Numbered from the stretch's first letter, positions 1 to 8,252 are shown. The stretch is DNA of 15,554 nucleotides from Bacteroidota bacterium (GCA_023415545.1 JAEZKJ010000104.1:1-15554); one strand, 5' to 3'. Notes: generated by a model not told the origin, from the letters alone. Translations and numbers: made by a program.

Positions 1-1599
1 CTTACTTTAACCAATAAAGGAGGTAGAGTTTGCTCGGCTATGATGAAAGAGTATAATGGTCAAGATGGCAAACCACTTGTTCTTTTCGATGAGAAAGATT
101 CAGAAATGAATTTTGCTTTCGATGGAAAAGTTGAAAACATTCTGACAAAAGATTACTATTTCCAAACTCTCAATACTACTGATAGCACAGTAACAATGCG
201 TTTGAATAGTAGTAATGGTGGTTACATTGACTTTGACTACTCACTATTGCCAAACAGCTACATGGTGAACTTTAGACTCACTGCAAAGGGAATGAGTAAT
301 TTCTTCTCTTCTCAAACAAAGAGTGTAAATATTAACTGGTTTCAAAAGGCTCGTCAGCTTGAAAAAGGTTACAATTTTGAACAGAGATATACTTCATTAA
401 CATATAAAACTGTTGGTGAGCACTCGGATTATCTTAGTGAGTCGAAAAAAGCTAACGAAGAGATAAAAGAAAATGTTGATTGGATTGCATTCAAAAATCA
501 GTTCTTCTCTTCTGTATTTATTGCCGATCAAGACTTTACAAAAGTATCTCTTGAGTCAGACCCTCAGAAAGAGAATAGCGGTTATTTGAAAGATTATACT
601 GCCGATATGTCTACTTTCTTTGATCCTACAGGTGCTAAATCAACCAACATGCAGTTGTATTTTGGTCCAAACCACTTCAAGACTTTACTTGCTAGTAATG
701 ATTTAAGTCTTTCTCAGAAAGACCTTGAACTGGAAGATCTAGTATACCTAGGATGGCCTATTATTCGCTGGATAAATAGATGGTTTACTGTAAACCTATT
801 CGACTGGCTATCAGGTTGGGGATTAAGCATGGGTGTAGTACTTCTTTTAATGACTATTATTGTTAAGTTACTTGTTTACCCTGCTACTCGTAAGTCGTAT
901 ATGTCATCGGCTAAGATGCGTGTGCTAAAACCTTATATACAGGAGATAAATGCAAAATATCCTAAGCAAGAGGATGCACTTAAGAAACAACAGGAGACAA
1001 TGGCTCTTTACAGTCAATATGGCGTAAGCCCTATGGGAGGATGTCTTCCAATGCTTATCCAAATGCCTGTATTCATGGCGCTATTCTTCTTTGTTCCTAA
1101 CGCTATTGAGCTTCGTCAACAAAGTTTCCTTTGGGCTCCTGATATGTCAACTTACGATGATTTGATTAATTGGGGAACAAATATTCCTCTTCTTGGTAAT
1201 CATCTTAGCTTATTCTGTCTTCTTTTCAGTATAACTAATATTTTGAATACTGTATATACTATGAAGCAACAAGATATGAGCATGGGTGGACAACAGCAGA
1301 TGCCTATCATGAAATGGATGATGTATCTTATGCCGGTAATGTTTATTTTCATATTCAATGACTACTCAGCAGGTCTTAACTACTACTACTTTATCTCCGG
1401 TCTTATCGGTATATTAACTATGGTAGTTTTAAGAAAAGTTACTGATGAGAAAAAGCTTCTTGCTAAACTTCAAGAGTATAAAGCTAAGAATGGTCAGAAA
1501 AAAGCTGCCGGTGGTGGTGGATTAATGGGTAAACTTGAAGCTTTACAGAAAGAGCAAGAGAGAATACAAAGAGAAAAGATGAACAGAAACAAAAAATAA
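1..1599 (+). CDS. yidC: Membrane protein insertase YidC (5' end cut off by window)
   Basis: YidC/Oxa1/Alb3 insertase, which inserts and folds inner-membrane proteins with or without SecYEG. The reading frame is open from base 1, so the first in-frame ATG (base 40) is not the true start. About 80-90 N-terminal residues, including the first membrane anchor, are probably missing, judged from the usual Bacteroidetes length near 620. What remains is the beta-rich periplasmic domain (to about base 700), then the conserved 60-kDa insertase core with hydrophobic segments near bases 775-890, 1050-1110, 1200-1260 and 1305-1430. The core shows the KSYMSSAKMRVLKP-type cytoplasmic hairpin. The usual groove arginine position (Arg366 in E. 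coli) appears to hold lysine (codon 865-867). The C-terminus is a lysine-rich tail with a GGGG linker, which might contact the ribosome (inference). An intrinsic terminator follows. Confidence 0.95.
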   Translation, partial: LTLTNKGGRVCSAMMKEYNGQDGKPLVLFDEKDSEMNFAFDGKVENILTKDYYFQTLNTTDSTVTMRLNSSNGGYIDFDYSLLPNSYMVNFRLTAKGMSNFFSSQTKSVNINWFQKARQLEKGYNFEQRYTSLTYKTVGEHSDYLSESKKANEEIKENVDWIAFKNQFFSSVFIADQDFTKVSLESDPQKENSGYLKDYTADMSTFFDPTGAKSTNMQLYFGPNHFKTLLASNDLSLSQKDLELEDLVYLGWPIIRWINRWFTVNLFDWLSGWGLSMGVVLLLMTIIVKLLVYPATRKSYMSSAKMRVLKPYIQEINAKYPKQEDALKKQQETMALYSQYGVSPMGGCLPMLIQMPVFMALFFFVPNAIELRQQSFLWAPDMSTYDDLINWGTNIPLLGNHLSLFCLLFSITNILNTVYTMKQQDMSMGGQQQMPIMKWMMYLMPVMFIFIFNDYSAGLNYYYFISGLIGILTMVVLRKVTDEKKLLAKLQEYKAKNGQKKAAGGGGLMGKLEALQKEQERIQREKMNRNKK

Positions 1600-1619
1600 A
1601 TTGTTGAATAAATAAGTGG

Positions 1620-1648
1620 GGGCAGAGTTTAACAATTCTGCCCTTTTT
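1620..1648 (+). terminator. Intrinsic terminator of yidC
   Basis: The arm GGGCAGAGTT (1620-1629) pairs with AATTCTGCCC (1634-1643) around a four-base loop, with one G-U pair. TTTTT follows directly. It lies 21 bases after the yidC stop and 14 bases before the next ATG, so the peptidase downstream either depends on read-through or has a promoter I could not recognise here. Confidence 0.85.
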
Positions 1649-1661
1649 AAATTATACCCCT

Positions 1662-3773
1662 ATGAAGAAAAGGAATATTCTATTTATGTCACTTTCATTA
1701 TTGATAGCCACTTCATGTAGTGAGCTAAAAGAGTCGGGACCGGAATATGAGAATATTATCGGCAAACAAAATATTGAGATAAAAGATGGAGTGCTTACTC
1801 CCGAAGCACTATGGGCAATGGGAAGAATTGGCTCATTGGATGTATCTCCTAATGGTAAAAAAATAGCATACACTGTTACTTACTATAGTGTGACAGAGAA
1901 TAAAAGCCATACTGAATTGTATGTTATTGACTCGGATGGTAAAAACAACACTCTTTTGACCAAATCACCTTTCAATCAGAGCCAACCACAATGGATAAAA
2001 GGAGGTGAAAAGATTGCTTTTTTAAGCAATGAGAGTGGTGGTAGTCAAATATGGGAGATGAATGCAGATGGAACAGAGAAAAAAATTATATCTAACTTCC
2101 AAGGAGATATTGAAGGTTTTAGTTTTTCACCTGATGGCAAACAAATCCTATTCATATCTCAGATAAAATATGGAGAACGTACAGTTGATATTTATCCTGA
2201 TTTACCTAAAGCTACAGGTATTATTGTAGATGACTTAATGTACAAACATTGGGATGAATGGGTTGAAACTGTGCCTCATCCTTTTGTTGCTTCTTTTGAT
2301 GGTAATTTAATGGGAGAAGCTACAGATATTATGTTAGGTGAACCATTCGAAGCACCAATGAAACCTTTCGGTGGTATTGAACAACTTGCTTGGAGCACAG
2401 ACTCAAAAAGCATTGCATACACCAGTCGTAAGAAAGAGGGATTAGCTTACGCTATATCTACCGACTCAGATATATACCTTTATAACCTTGAAAGCAAGAA
2501 GACAACAAATCTTTGCAAGAGTGAATCTGATGCCGACAAGAATATGGGTTATGATATCAATCCTAAGTTCTCACCCGATGGTAAGTATATTGCTTGGCAG
2601 AGCATGGAACGTGATGGTTATGAGAGTGATAGAAACCGTTTGTGTGTAATGGATCTTGAAACAGGTAAAAAACAGTATGTCACTGAATCGTTTGAATCGG
2701 GAGTAGATGACTATTGCTGGGCTAAAAACTCAACAACTCTTTACTTCATAGGCGTATGGCATGGAACATCAATGATCTACTCTACAAACCTACAGGGTGA
2801 GGTTAAGAAACTAACTGATGGTGATTACGACTATGCTTCGGTTAATATGTGTGGCGATAATATCATCACTAAACGTCACTCTATTAGTCATGCTGATGAA
2901 ATATATTCGCTTGACGTAAATAGTGGTAAGATAGCGCAAATAACTCACGAAAATGATCACATCTTCAATCAATTAAAAATTGGAAAAGTTGAGGCTAGAT
3001 GGACAAAAGCTACCGATGGAAAAGATCTTCACTCATGGGTTATCTACCCTATCAACTTCGATCCAAACAAGAAGTACCCTACTCTACTATTCTGTGAAGG
3101 TGGTCCACAGAGTCCTGTAAGTCAATTCTGGAGCTATAGATGGAACTTCCAAATTATGGCAGCCAACGAATATATAATCATTGCTCCAAACCGTCGCGGT
3201 CTTCCAGGATTTGGTATGGAGTGGTTGGAACAGATTAGTGGCGATTACGGAGGTCAATGTATGAAAGATTATCTTTCAGCTATCGATGACCTAGCTAAGG
3301 AGCCATATGTAGACAAAGATCGTATTGGATGTGTTGGTGCCAGCTTTGGCGGTTTCTCTGTTTATTGGTTAGCAGGTAACCACAACAAACGATTCAAAGC
3401 ATTTATCGCTCATGATGGTATCTTTAATATGGAACAGCAGTATCTTGAGACTGAAGAGATGTGGTTCGCTAATTGGGATATGGGTGGTGCATACTGGGAT
3501 AAAAACAATGCTACTGCTCAACGCACATTTGCTAACTCTCCACATAAATTTGTAGATAAATGGGATACTCCGATATTGTGCATTCATGGAGAGAAAGATT
3601 ATCGCATTTTAGCTTCACAAGGTATGTCTGCTTTCAATGCAGCTGTACTACGTGGTATTCCTGCTGAACTTTTACTCTACCCTGATGAAAACCACTGGGT
3701 ATTAAAACCACAGAATGGTATTTTATGGCAAAGAACTTATTTCAAATGGTTGGATAAATGGTTGAAAAAGTAA
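1662..3773 (+). CDS. S9 family prolyl-oligopeptidase-type peptidase, DPP5-like lipoprotein
   Basis: Serine exopeptidase predicted to release dipeptides from peptide N-termini in the periplasm, supporting peptide nutrition. The first 19 residues are a signal peptide ending ATSC, an imperfect but plausible lipobox, so a lipid-anchored protein is likely. Residues about 50-430 form a WD40-like beta-propeller with repeats such as SPNGKKIAY and SPDGKQILF. Residues about 450-703 are the alpha/beta-hydrolase domain. The apparent triad is Ser561 (in GASFGG), Asp646 (in HGEKDYR) and His678 (in DENHW). The Ser-Asp and Asp-His spacings, 85 and 32 residues, match the triad I recall for Porphyromonas gingivalis DPP5 (Ser542/Asp627/His659). 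The protein is 703 aa against about 684 for that enzyme. No clear -7 promoter element is seen in the short gap after yidC. An acylaminoacyl-peptidase is the main alternative name. Confidence 0.9.
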   Translation: MKKRNILFMSLSLLIATSCSELKESGPEYENIIGKQNIEIKDGVLTPEALWAMGRIGSLDVSPNGKKIAYTVTYYSVTENKSHTELYVIDSDGKNNTLLTKSPFNQSQPQWIKGGEKIAFLSNESGGSQIWEMNADGTEKKIISNFQGDIEGFSFSPDGKQILFISQIKYGERTVDIYPDLPKATGIIVDDLMYKHWDEWVETVPHPFVASFDGNLMGEATDIMLGEPFEAPMKPFGGIEQLAWSTDSKSIAYTSRKKEGLAYAISTDSDIYLYNLESKKTTNLCKSESDADKNMGYDINPKFSPDGKYIAWQSMERDGYESDRNRLCVMDLETGKKQYVTESFESGVDDYCWAKNSTTLYFIGVWHGTSMIYSTNLQGEVKKLTDGDYDYASVNMCGDNIITKRHSISHADEIYSLDVNSGKIAQITHENDHIFNQLKIGKVEARWTKATDGKDLHSWVIYPINFDPNKKYPTLLFCEGGPQSPVSQFWSYRWNFQIMAANEYIIIAPNRRGLPGFGMEWLEQISGDYGGQCMKDYLSAIDDLAKEPYVDKDRIGCVGASFGGFSVYWLAGNHNKRFKAFIAHDGIFNMEQQYLETEEMWFANWDMGGAYWDKNNATAQRTFANSPHKFVDKWDTPILCIHGEKDYRILASQGMSAFNAAVLRGIPAELLLYPDENHWVLKPQNGILWQRTYFKWLDKWLKK

Positions 3774-3854
3774 TCAACTTTATAAGATAATGATAGACAA
3801 ACCCAGAAACTATTATTAAATAATAAGGGTGATTAAAAAATCATATAAACAACA

Positions 3855-3891
3855 AAATATCCCTACTGGAATTACTCCAGTAGGGATATTT
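3855..3891. terminator. Bidirectional terminator between convergent genes
   Basis: A perfect 16-bp inverted repeat (3855-3870 with 3876-3891) with a five-base loop, ATTAC. The stem has a GC-rich core (CCCTACTGGA) and A/T-rich ends, which provide a T-tract on both strands. It lies between the peptidase (+) and the GH3 gene (-), so it probably stops transcription from both sides. The rest of the gap (3774-3977) shows no further gene or site I can support. Confidence 0.8.
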
Positions 3892-3977
3892 CATTTATAA
3901 AGTGTGCTTTTAAGTCTGCTCCTTACTTATTTTAAAGGTGTGTATTATAACAACACTATTATGTCAAACTAAACATT

Positions 3978-6662
3978 TTATATCACGCTAAAAGGAATTG
4001 ACTGCAAATCTGTATCACGTGAAGAAGAACCATATAGTAATAAATATTCTCCTGGGAATACATCTAAATCATCAATTTTTTCGTTGTAATATGAAAAAGC
4101 ATCTGGAGTAAGAGTTAAAGTAACTTTAGCTTTATCGCCACTCTTAATCTCCACACGTTTATATGCTTTTAGCGACTTGATTGGAGCATTAGGATTTGTT
4201 AAGCTCTTTACATAAACCTGAACAACCTCTGCACCATCTCTTTTTCCTACATTCTCAACAGGTATAGTAATATTTACACTTTCTCCGGCTTTAATTTTCT
4301 TCTTTGAAAGTTTTGCTTTACCGAAATTGAAATCTGTATAACTCAAGCCATAGCCAAATGAATACTGAGGAACACCGGTGAAGTATCGATAAGTACGCTC
4401 CTTCATATCATAGTTCATGAAGTCGGGCAGCTGAGCTGTTGATTTATAGAATGTGACTGGAAGTTTACCTGAAGGGTTATAATCACCAAAAATGATATCG
4501 GCAACAGCATCACCACCCTCTTGACCGGGATACCATGCTTGAAGAAGAGCATCATAATATGAATCCACATTTTCAAAGCCTATAGCCGAGCCTGAACAGT
4601 TTACATAAACAACTGGTTTCCCTGTTTCACGCAAAGATTTTAAGAAATCCTGTTGTACTTGAGGAAGTTCTATTGTAGAACGTTCGTGACCTTCACCCTC
4701 TTGTGAAGGAGTGATTCCACCGACGTAAATAATTACATCTGCATCTTTTACCTTATCTTTGATTGAAGCAAAATCAGTAAACTTACGTTCATTTACATTA
4801 ACCATCAGATTAGAAACAGCACCTTTTGAAGCCGATACATAATCAATTTCAATATCATAACTCTTTCCCTTTTCAACTTTATGATTGATTGTTAAAGGAC
4901 GACGGAATGATTGAGAAAATAGCTCGCGACGTTGTTCCTCTGTCAACTCCATCCCAGGAGTATAATTAAACGAGAGAGGACGAGGTTTAAATCCACCTAT
5001 GCTATCACCATTTACACGAATAGTGAAATTGTTTCCACGGACAGAGAAAGAGAGTTCTCCACTATTATCTGCTATATATTTAGCACTGTATTTAGCCGAA
5101 AAATCAGATGTAGGCACACCTTCACCAAATCCATAACCTCCTTCTGTTTGAAAGTCTATCTTTTTAACTTGAACGGTTTTTATAGGTTCACCACTAAAAG
5201 ATGGGTTATTAAAATATTGAGCACTGAACCCAACTTCCCCATTGCTCATTACCTGATTATTCTTTGAGTACTCAATATAGTTATTTTCTATGCCTGACCC
5301 TTGTTCTACAATAAAGTTTGCATTTGGTATAGCTTTTTTAAGCCCTTCTAATATTGTCACACAATGAGTAGGGACTCCACTATAATTTCCACGCATCATA
5401 ATCTCATCATCTATGTTAGGACCAACTACAGCTATATTCTTAACCTCTTTACTTAATGGTAAAATGCCATTATTCTTTAACAATACCTGACTTGAACGTG
5501 CCATAGTTAAAGCTTGGTCACGATGAGCTTGACAGTCCACTACTGATCCCGGAATTTTTGAATATGGAGATAGTTCATCAGGATCAAGAAGACCAAGTTG
5601 AAAACGTCCTTTGAAAACTCTACGTAATGAAACATCCAAATCCTTTTCACTGATTTTACCATCCTTCAATGCTTGATTAAGGGATTGATATGAACGTCCA
5701 CACTCCAAATCCGTTCCATGCAATACTGCATCTACACTGGCTTCAGCAGCATTTTTATGTGTATTATGTCTTCCCGGAATATAAAAATCATTTATCGCAT
5801 CGCAATCTGTTAATATAATAGCTTCATATCCCCAGCGCTCACGTAGAATATCAATAAGCAATCGTCCACTACTGCAACATGGTTCACCATCGAAAGCAGT
5901 ATAAGCACACATAACTTCTTGAACATTACCATCTTTCACCAATGCTTTAAAAGCAGGAAGATATGATTCCCATAAATCACGTTTGCTAACAACAGCATTA
6001 AACTCGTGACGTAGTGGTTCAGGACCGGAGTGAACAGCATAATGTTTTGCACACGCATGAGTTTTGAAATGAGTAGAGTCAGTACCTTGCATTCCTATAA
6101 CTACATTTACACCCATTTTAGATAACAGATGTGGATCTTCACCAAAACTTTCTTGACCTCTACCCCAACGTGGATCACGTATTAGGTTTACATTTGGAGC
6201 CCAAAAAGTCAAATTAGGTATTGACGATACATATGGGCCAATCTCTCCATCACGAGGAATTGAGTTATATCTTCCTCTAGCCTCATCGGATACCATAGAG
6301 AATGTTTTATGTACTTGCTCATCATCAAATGTTGCTGCCAATGCTATGGCCTGTGGGAAAACAGTAACATCACTAACACCCATCAAGCCATGACAAGCCT
6401 CGCCCCACCAGTTATAAGCAGGAATATTCAAACGATCAATAGAAAGAGAACGATTCATCATTTGAGTGATTTTTTCCTCTACAGTCATAAGTGAAAGTAA
6501 ATTGTCGACACGTTCATCTACAGGTAAAGCAGGATTCCAAAAAGGGTAATCGTAAGTCTCTCTTACAGTTATAGGCCTTACATTCTTAGAATTTGAATGT
6601 TGAGCACTAGCCATGCCAGATAGACATAGCAATCCAACCAACATAATGTTTTTTTTCTTCAT
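3978..6662 (-). CDS. Secreted GH3 glycosidase with PA14 and Fn3-like domains (beta-xylosidase/beta-glucosidase)
   Basis: Exo-acting glycoside hydrolase family 3 enzyme that removes terminal beta-linked sugars from oligosaccharides in the periplasm. A signal peptide with a likely cut after ASA (residue 20) starts the protein. The GH3 N-terminal barrel spans about residues 55-370, with the typical motifs DPRWGRGQESFGEDP and AKHYAVHSGPE. The predicted nucleophile is Asp286 in ILTDCDAI; a Cys after the Asp is common in the xylosidase-like branch. The GH3 C-terminal domain begins near residue 390 and is interrupted by a PA14 insertion at about 475-620. It resumes with the acid/base-region loop EGEGHER (655-661). 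A fibronectin-III-like domain ends the protein (about 800-885). The 894-aa length fits this architecture. The gene is divergent from the GH5 endoglucanase, so it could finish cello-oligosaccharides. Sequence type suggests xylosidase, context suggests glucosidase; I cannot decide between them. Confidence 0.9.
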   Translation of the reverse strand: MKKKNIMLVGLLCLSGMASAQHSNSKNVRPITVRETYDYPFWNPALPVDERVDNLLSLMTVEEKITQMMNRSLSIDRLNIPAYNWWGEACHGLMGVSDVTVFPQAIALAATFDDEQVHKTFSMVSDEARGRYNSIPRDGEIGPYVSSIPNLTFWAPNVNLIRDPRWGRGQESFGEDPHLLSKMGVNVVIGMQGTDSTHFKTHACAKHYAVHSGPEPLRHEFNAVVSKRDLWESYLPAFKALVKDGNVQEVMCAYTAFDGEPCCSSGRLLIDILRERWGYEAIILTDCDAINDFYIPGRHNTHKNAAEASVDAVLHGTDLECGRSYQSLNQALKDGKISEKDLDVSLRRVFKGRFQLGLLDPDELSPYSKIPGSVVDCQAHRDQALTMARSSQVLLKNNGILPLSKEVKNIAVVGPNIDDEIMMRGNYSGVPTHCVTILEGLKKAIPNANFIVEQGSGIENNYIEYSKNNQVMSNGEVGFSAQYFNNPSFSGEPIKTVQVKKIDFQTEGGYGFGEGVPTSDFSAKYSAKYIADNSGELSFSVRGNNFTIRVNGDSIGGFKPRPLSFNYTPGMELTEEQRRELFSQSFRRPLTINHKVEKGKSYDIEIDYVSASKGAVSNLMVNVNERKFTDFASIKDKVKDADVIIYVGGITPSQEGEGHERSTIELPQVQQDFLKSLRETGKPVVYVNCSGSAIGFENVDSYYDALLQAWYPGQEGGDAVADIIFGDYNPSGKLPVTFYKSTAQLPDFMNYDMKERTYRYFTGVPQYSFGYGLSYTDFNFGKAKLSKKKIKAGESVNITIPVENVGKRDGAEVVQVYVKSLTNPNAPIKSLKAYKRVEIKSGDKAKVTLTLTPDAFSYYNEKIDDLDVFPGEYLLLYGSSSRDTDLQSIPFSVI

Positions 6663-6723
6663 AGTATTACTATTAAATTTACTTGTTTGGTGGTTCGTTT
6701 AAGGTTTTAGTCAGTGTGTTGTA

Positions 6724-6731
6724 CAAACATA
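6724..6731 (-). promoter_or_regulatory. Putative -7 element of the GH3 promoter
   Basis: On the - strand this reads TATGTTTG, a full match to the Bacteroidetes -7 consensus TAnnTTTG. It lies 61 bases upstream of the GH3 start, implying a 5' leader of roughly 55 bases. No good TTTG -33 element is seen 18-21 bases further upstream, so the promoter may need an activator. For the divergent GH5 gene I see only a one-mismatch element (TATATTTA, 6804-6811), too weak to call. Confidence 0.45.
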
Positions 6732-6843
6732 ATGAATTAAATTGAATTTGATGCCCTAAAAGTATAATACCTGATATATAGAAAGTAATATGATAAATAA
6801 TATTATATTTATACTATTAAAATGAAAGCGAAGTCATACATCT

Positions 6844-7812
6844 ATGAAAAACATAAAACTTATAATAACTCTTTTGTCTATTATCCTTGTCGTTGAAAGT
6901 GTTAAGAGTTCGCCAATTGAAAAAATGGAGAAAAACAGTGTTCTTAATCTCTCGGTTAAAGGTACATATTTAGTTAATAGCTCAGGCGATACCATAACAT
7001 TACGAGGAGTAAGCTACGGATGGCATAATTTTTGGCCACGATTTTATAATGCCTCATCAGCCAAATATATTATAAAAAATTGGAAAGCTAACTTGCTAAG
7101 AGCATCAATGGGTGTAGATATTGATAGAAACAGCTATATAAATAAACCTGAATTCGGGGAGAAGTGTGTAACAGCTATAGCTGATGCAGCAATAAGCAGT
7201 GGAGCTTATGTGATTATAGATTGGCATTGCCATAACCTTAAACTTAAAGAGGCAAAAGAGTTTTTCACAAAAATGGCAACAAGATATAAAAGTGTGCCAA
7301 ATGTTATTTATGAAATATATAATGAACCGATAAACGATAGCTGGAAAGATTTAAAAGAGTACTCAATAGAAATTATTAAGAGTATACGTGCCATAGAGCC
7401 TAATGCAGTTATCCTTGTGGGTTCTCCTCATTGGGATCAAGATATCCATATTGCAGCAGATGATCCTATAGTAGGCTTTGATAATATAATGTATACTCTT
7501 CATTTTTACGCAAAAACTCACGGACAATGGTTACGTGATAGAGCCGATTATGCTATTTCTAAAGGAATCCCAATATTTGTTTCGGAATGTGCAGGTATGG
7601 AGGCCACCGGTGATGGTCCAATAGATAATAAAGAGTGGAACAGATGGGTAGAATGGATGAATAAAAACAGGATAAGTTGGGCAGGTTGGTCACTTTCCGA
7701 TAAAAAAGAGACTTGCTCAATGCTTTATCCATCAGCCTCATCCGAGGGTAATTGGAATAAAGAAGATTTGAAAGAGTGGGCTAATATCGTTATTGATGAG
7801 TTGAATAAATAA
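6844..7812 (+). CDS. Secreted GH5 (subfamily 2-like) endo-beta-1,4-glucanase
   Basis: Predicted endoglucanase that cuts internal beta-1,4-glucan bonds (cellulose or mixed-linkage glucan). An N-terminal hydrophobic stretch (about residues 5-18), ending near SVKSS, is a signal peptide. One catalytic barrel fills the rest, about residues 38-320. It opens with the GH5_2-type LRGVSYGWHNFWP segment. The predicted acid/base is Glu161 in YEIYNEP. Other conserved positions are Trp127-His128 (DWHCHN) and His220 (LHFYA). The predicted nucleophile is Glu248 in VSECAGMEATGDG. Most subfamily 2 enzymes read EWG there, so the residues just after the nucleophile are unusual. No carbohydrate-binding module, linker or type IX sorting domain is present at 322 aa. 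It is divergent from the GH3 gene, a natural partner for finishing its products. Family assignment is secure; exact substrate is inference. Confidence 0.88.
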   Translation: MKNIKLIITLLSIILVVESVKSSPIEKMEKNSVLNLSVKGTYLVNSSGDTITLRGVSYGWHNFWPRFYNASSAKYIIKNWKANLLRASMGVDIDRNSYINKPEFGEKCVTAIADAAISSGAYVIIDWHCHNLKLKEAKEFFTKMATRYKSVPNVIYEIYNEPINDSWKDLKEYSIEIIKSIRAIEPNAVILVGSPHWDQDIHIAADDPIVGFDNIMYTLHFYAKTHGQWLRDRADYAISKGIPIFVSECAGMEATGDGPIDNKEWNRWVEWMNKNRISWAGWSLSDKKETCSMLYPSASSEGNWNKEDLKEWANIVIDELNK

Positions 7813-7840
7813 AAAAACCACTTAAAAAAGTGGTTCTTTT
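7811..7840. terminator. Bidirectional terminator shared by the GH5 gene and the tRNA operon
   Basis: An 8-bp stem, AACCACTT/AAGTGGTT (7816-7835), with an AAAA loop. On the + strand CTTTT follows (7836-7840). On the - strand the stem is followed by an uninterrupted run of seven T (complement of 7811-7817). It begins one base inside the GH5 stop codon. The stronger T-run faces the tRNA cluster, so it is probably the main end of that transcript. Confidence 0.8.
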
Positions 7841-7845
7841 ATGAG

Positions 7846-7929
7846 TGAAGGAAATGAGACTCGAACTCACACGACATACCTGTCACTACCCCCTCAAAGT
7901 AGCGCGTCTACCAATTCCGCCATTCCTCC
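7846..7929 (-). tRNA. tRNA-Leu (anticodon GAG)
   Basis: A class II tRNA of 84 bases. The acceptor stem GGAGGAA pairs with TTCCTTC (one G-U), with discriminator A. The D-arm is GCGGAATTGGTAGACGC. The anticodon stem CTACT/GGTAG encloses loop TTGAGGG, giving anticodon GAG for CUC/CUU codons. A long variable arm and the T-loop TTCGAGT follow. The 3' CCA is not encoded and must be added by nucleotidyltransferase. It is the last gene of a three-tRNA cluster, 15 bases after the preceding tRNA. Confidence 0.95.
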
Positions 7930-7944
7930 ATTAAAAAACTTTCG

Positions 7945-8025
7945 TGCCCAGAACAGGACTCGAACCTGCATGCCTTTCGACACACGCACCTGAAACGTAC
8001 GCGTCTACCATTCCGCCACCTGGGC
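7945..8025 (-). tRNA. tRNA-Leu (anticodon CAG)
   Basis: A class II tRNA of 81 bases. The acceptor stem GCCCAGG pairs with TCTGGGC, with discriminator A. The D-arm GCGGAATGGTAGACGC is typical for leucine. The anticodon loop TTCAGGT gives CAG, reading CUG. The variable arm is long and the T-loop is TTCGAGT. CCA is not encoded. It is the middle member of the cluster. Confidence 0.95.
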
Positions 8026-8053
8026 GTCAGCCATACACTCCTGTAGGTCAGTG

Positions 8054-8126
8054 AGCGGAAAACGAGACTCGAACTCGCGACCCTAACCTTGGCAAGGTTA
8101 TGCTCTACCAACTGAGCTATTTCCGC
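8054..8126 (-). tRNA. tRNA-Gly (anticodon GCC)
   Basis: A 73-base class I tRNA. The acceptor stem GCGGAAA pairs perfectly with TTTCCGC. The discriminator is U, as usual for bacterial glycine tRNA. The D-arm is AGCTCAGTTGGTAGAGC. The anticodon stem TAACC/GGTTA encloses TTGCCAA (anticodon GCC, reading GGC/GGU). The T-arm is GCGAG-TTCGAGT-CTCGT. CCA is not encoded. It is the first gene of the cluster, about 40 bases downstream of the predicted transcription start. Confidence 0.96.
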
Positions 8127-8174
8127 AATTTGGTGCATTAAAGATTCATTAAATATGTTTCTCTTTTGCGATTG

Positions 8175-8204
8175 CAAAGTTAATGTTTTTTTCTAAACCT
8201 CAAA
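8175..8204 (-). promoter_or_regulatory. Bacteroidetes-type promoter of the tRNA operon
   Basis: On the - strand a TTTG (-33, complement of 8201-8204) is followed after 18 bases by TAACTTTG (-7, complement of 8175-8182), a full match to TAnnTTTG. It lies about 50 bases upstream of tRNA-Gly and in the same direction. The predicted start is near 8168. The same TTTG-N18-TAnnTTTG layout recurs in front of pcrA. Confidence 0.8.
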
Positions 8205-8252
8205 ATATTTATTTGCTTTTTGCACCATATTTTTCTTAGTCTATTCCCTTTC

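Noticed and set aside
4932..5267. 111-aa + strand frame inside the GH3 gene
   Set aside because: Lies antisense to the PA14-domain coding region, has no family features and no promoter; a shadow frame.
6804..6811. TATATTTA as a promoter for the GH5 gene
   Set aside because: One mismatch to the -7 consensus at its most conserved end and no -33 element.
7908..8177. 89-aa open reading frame on the - strand
   Set aside because: It runs through the tRNA genes; its residues are translated tRNA sequence, so it is not a protein gene.
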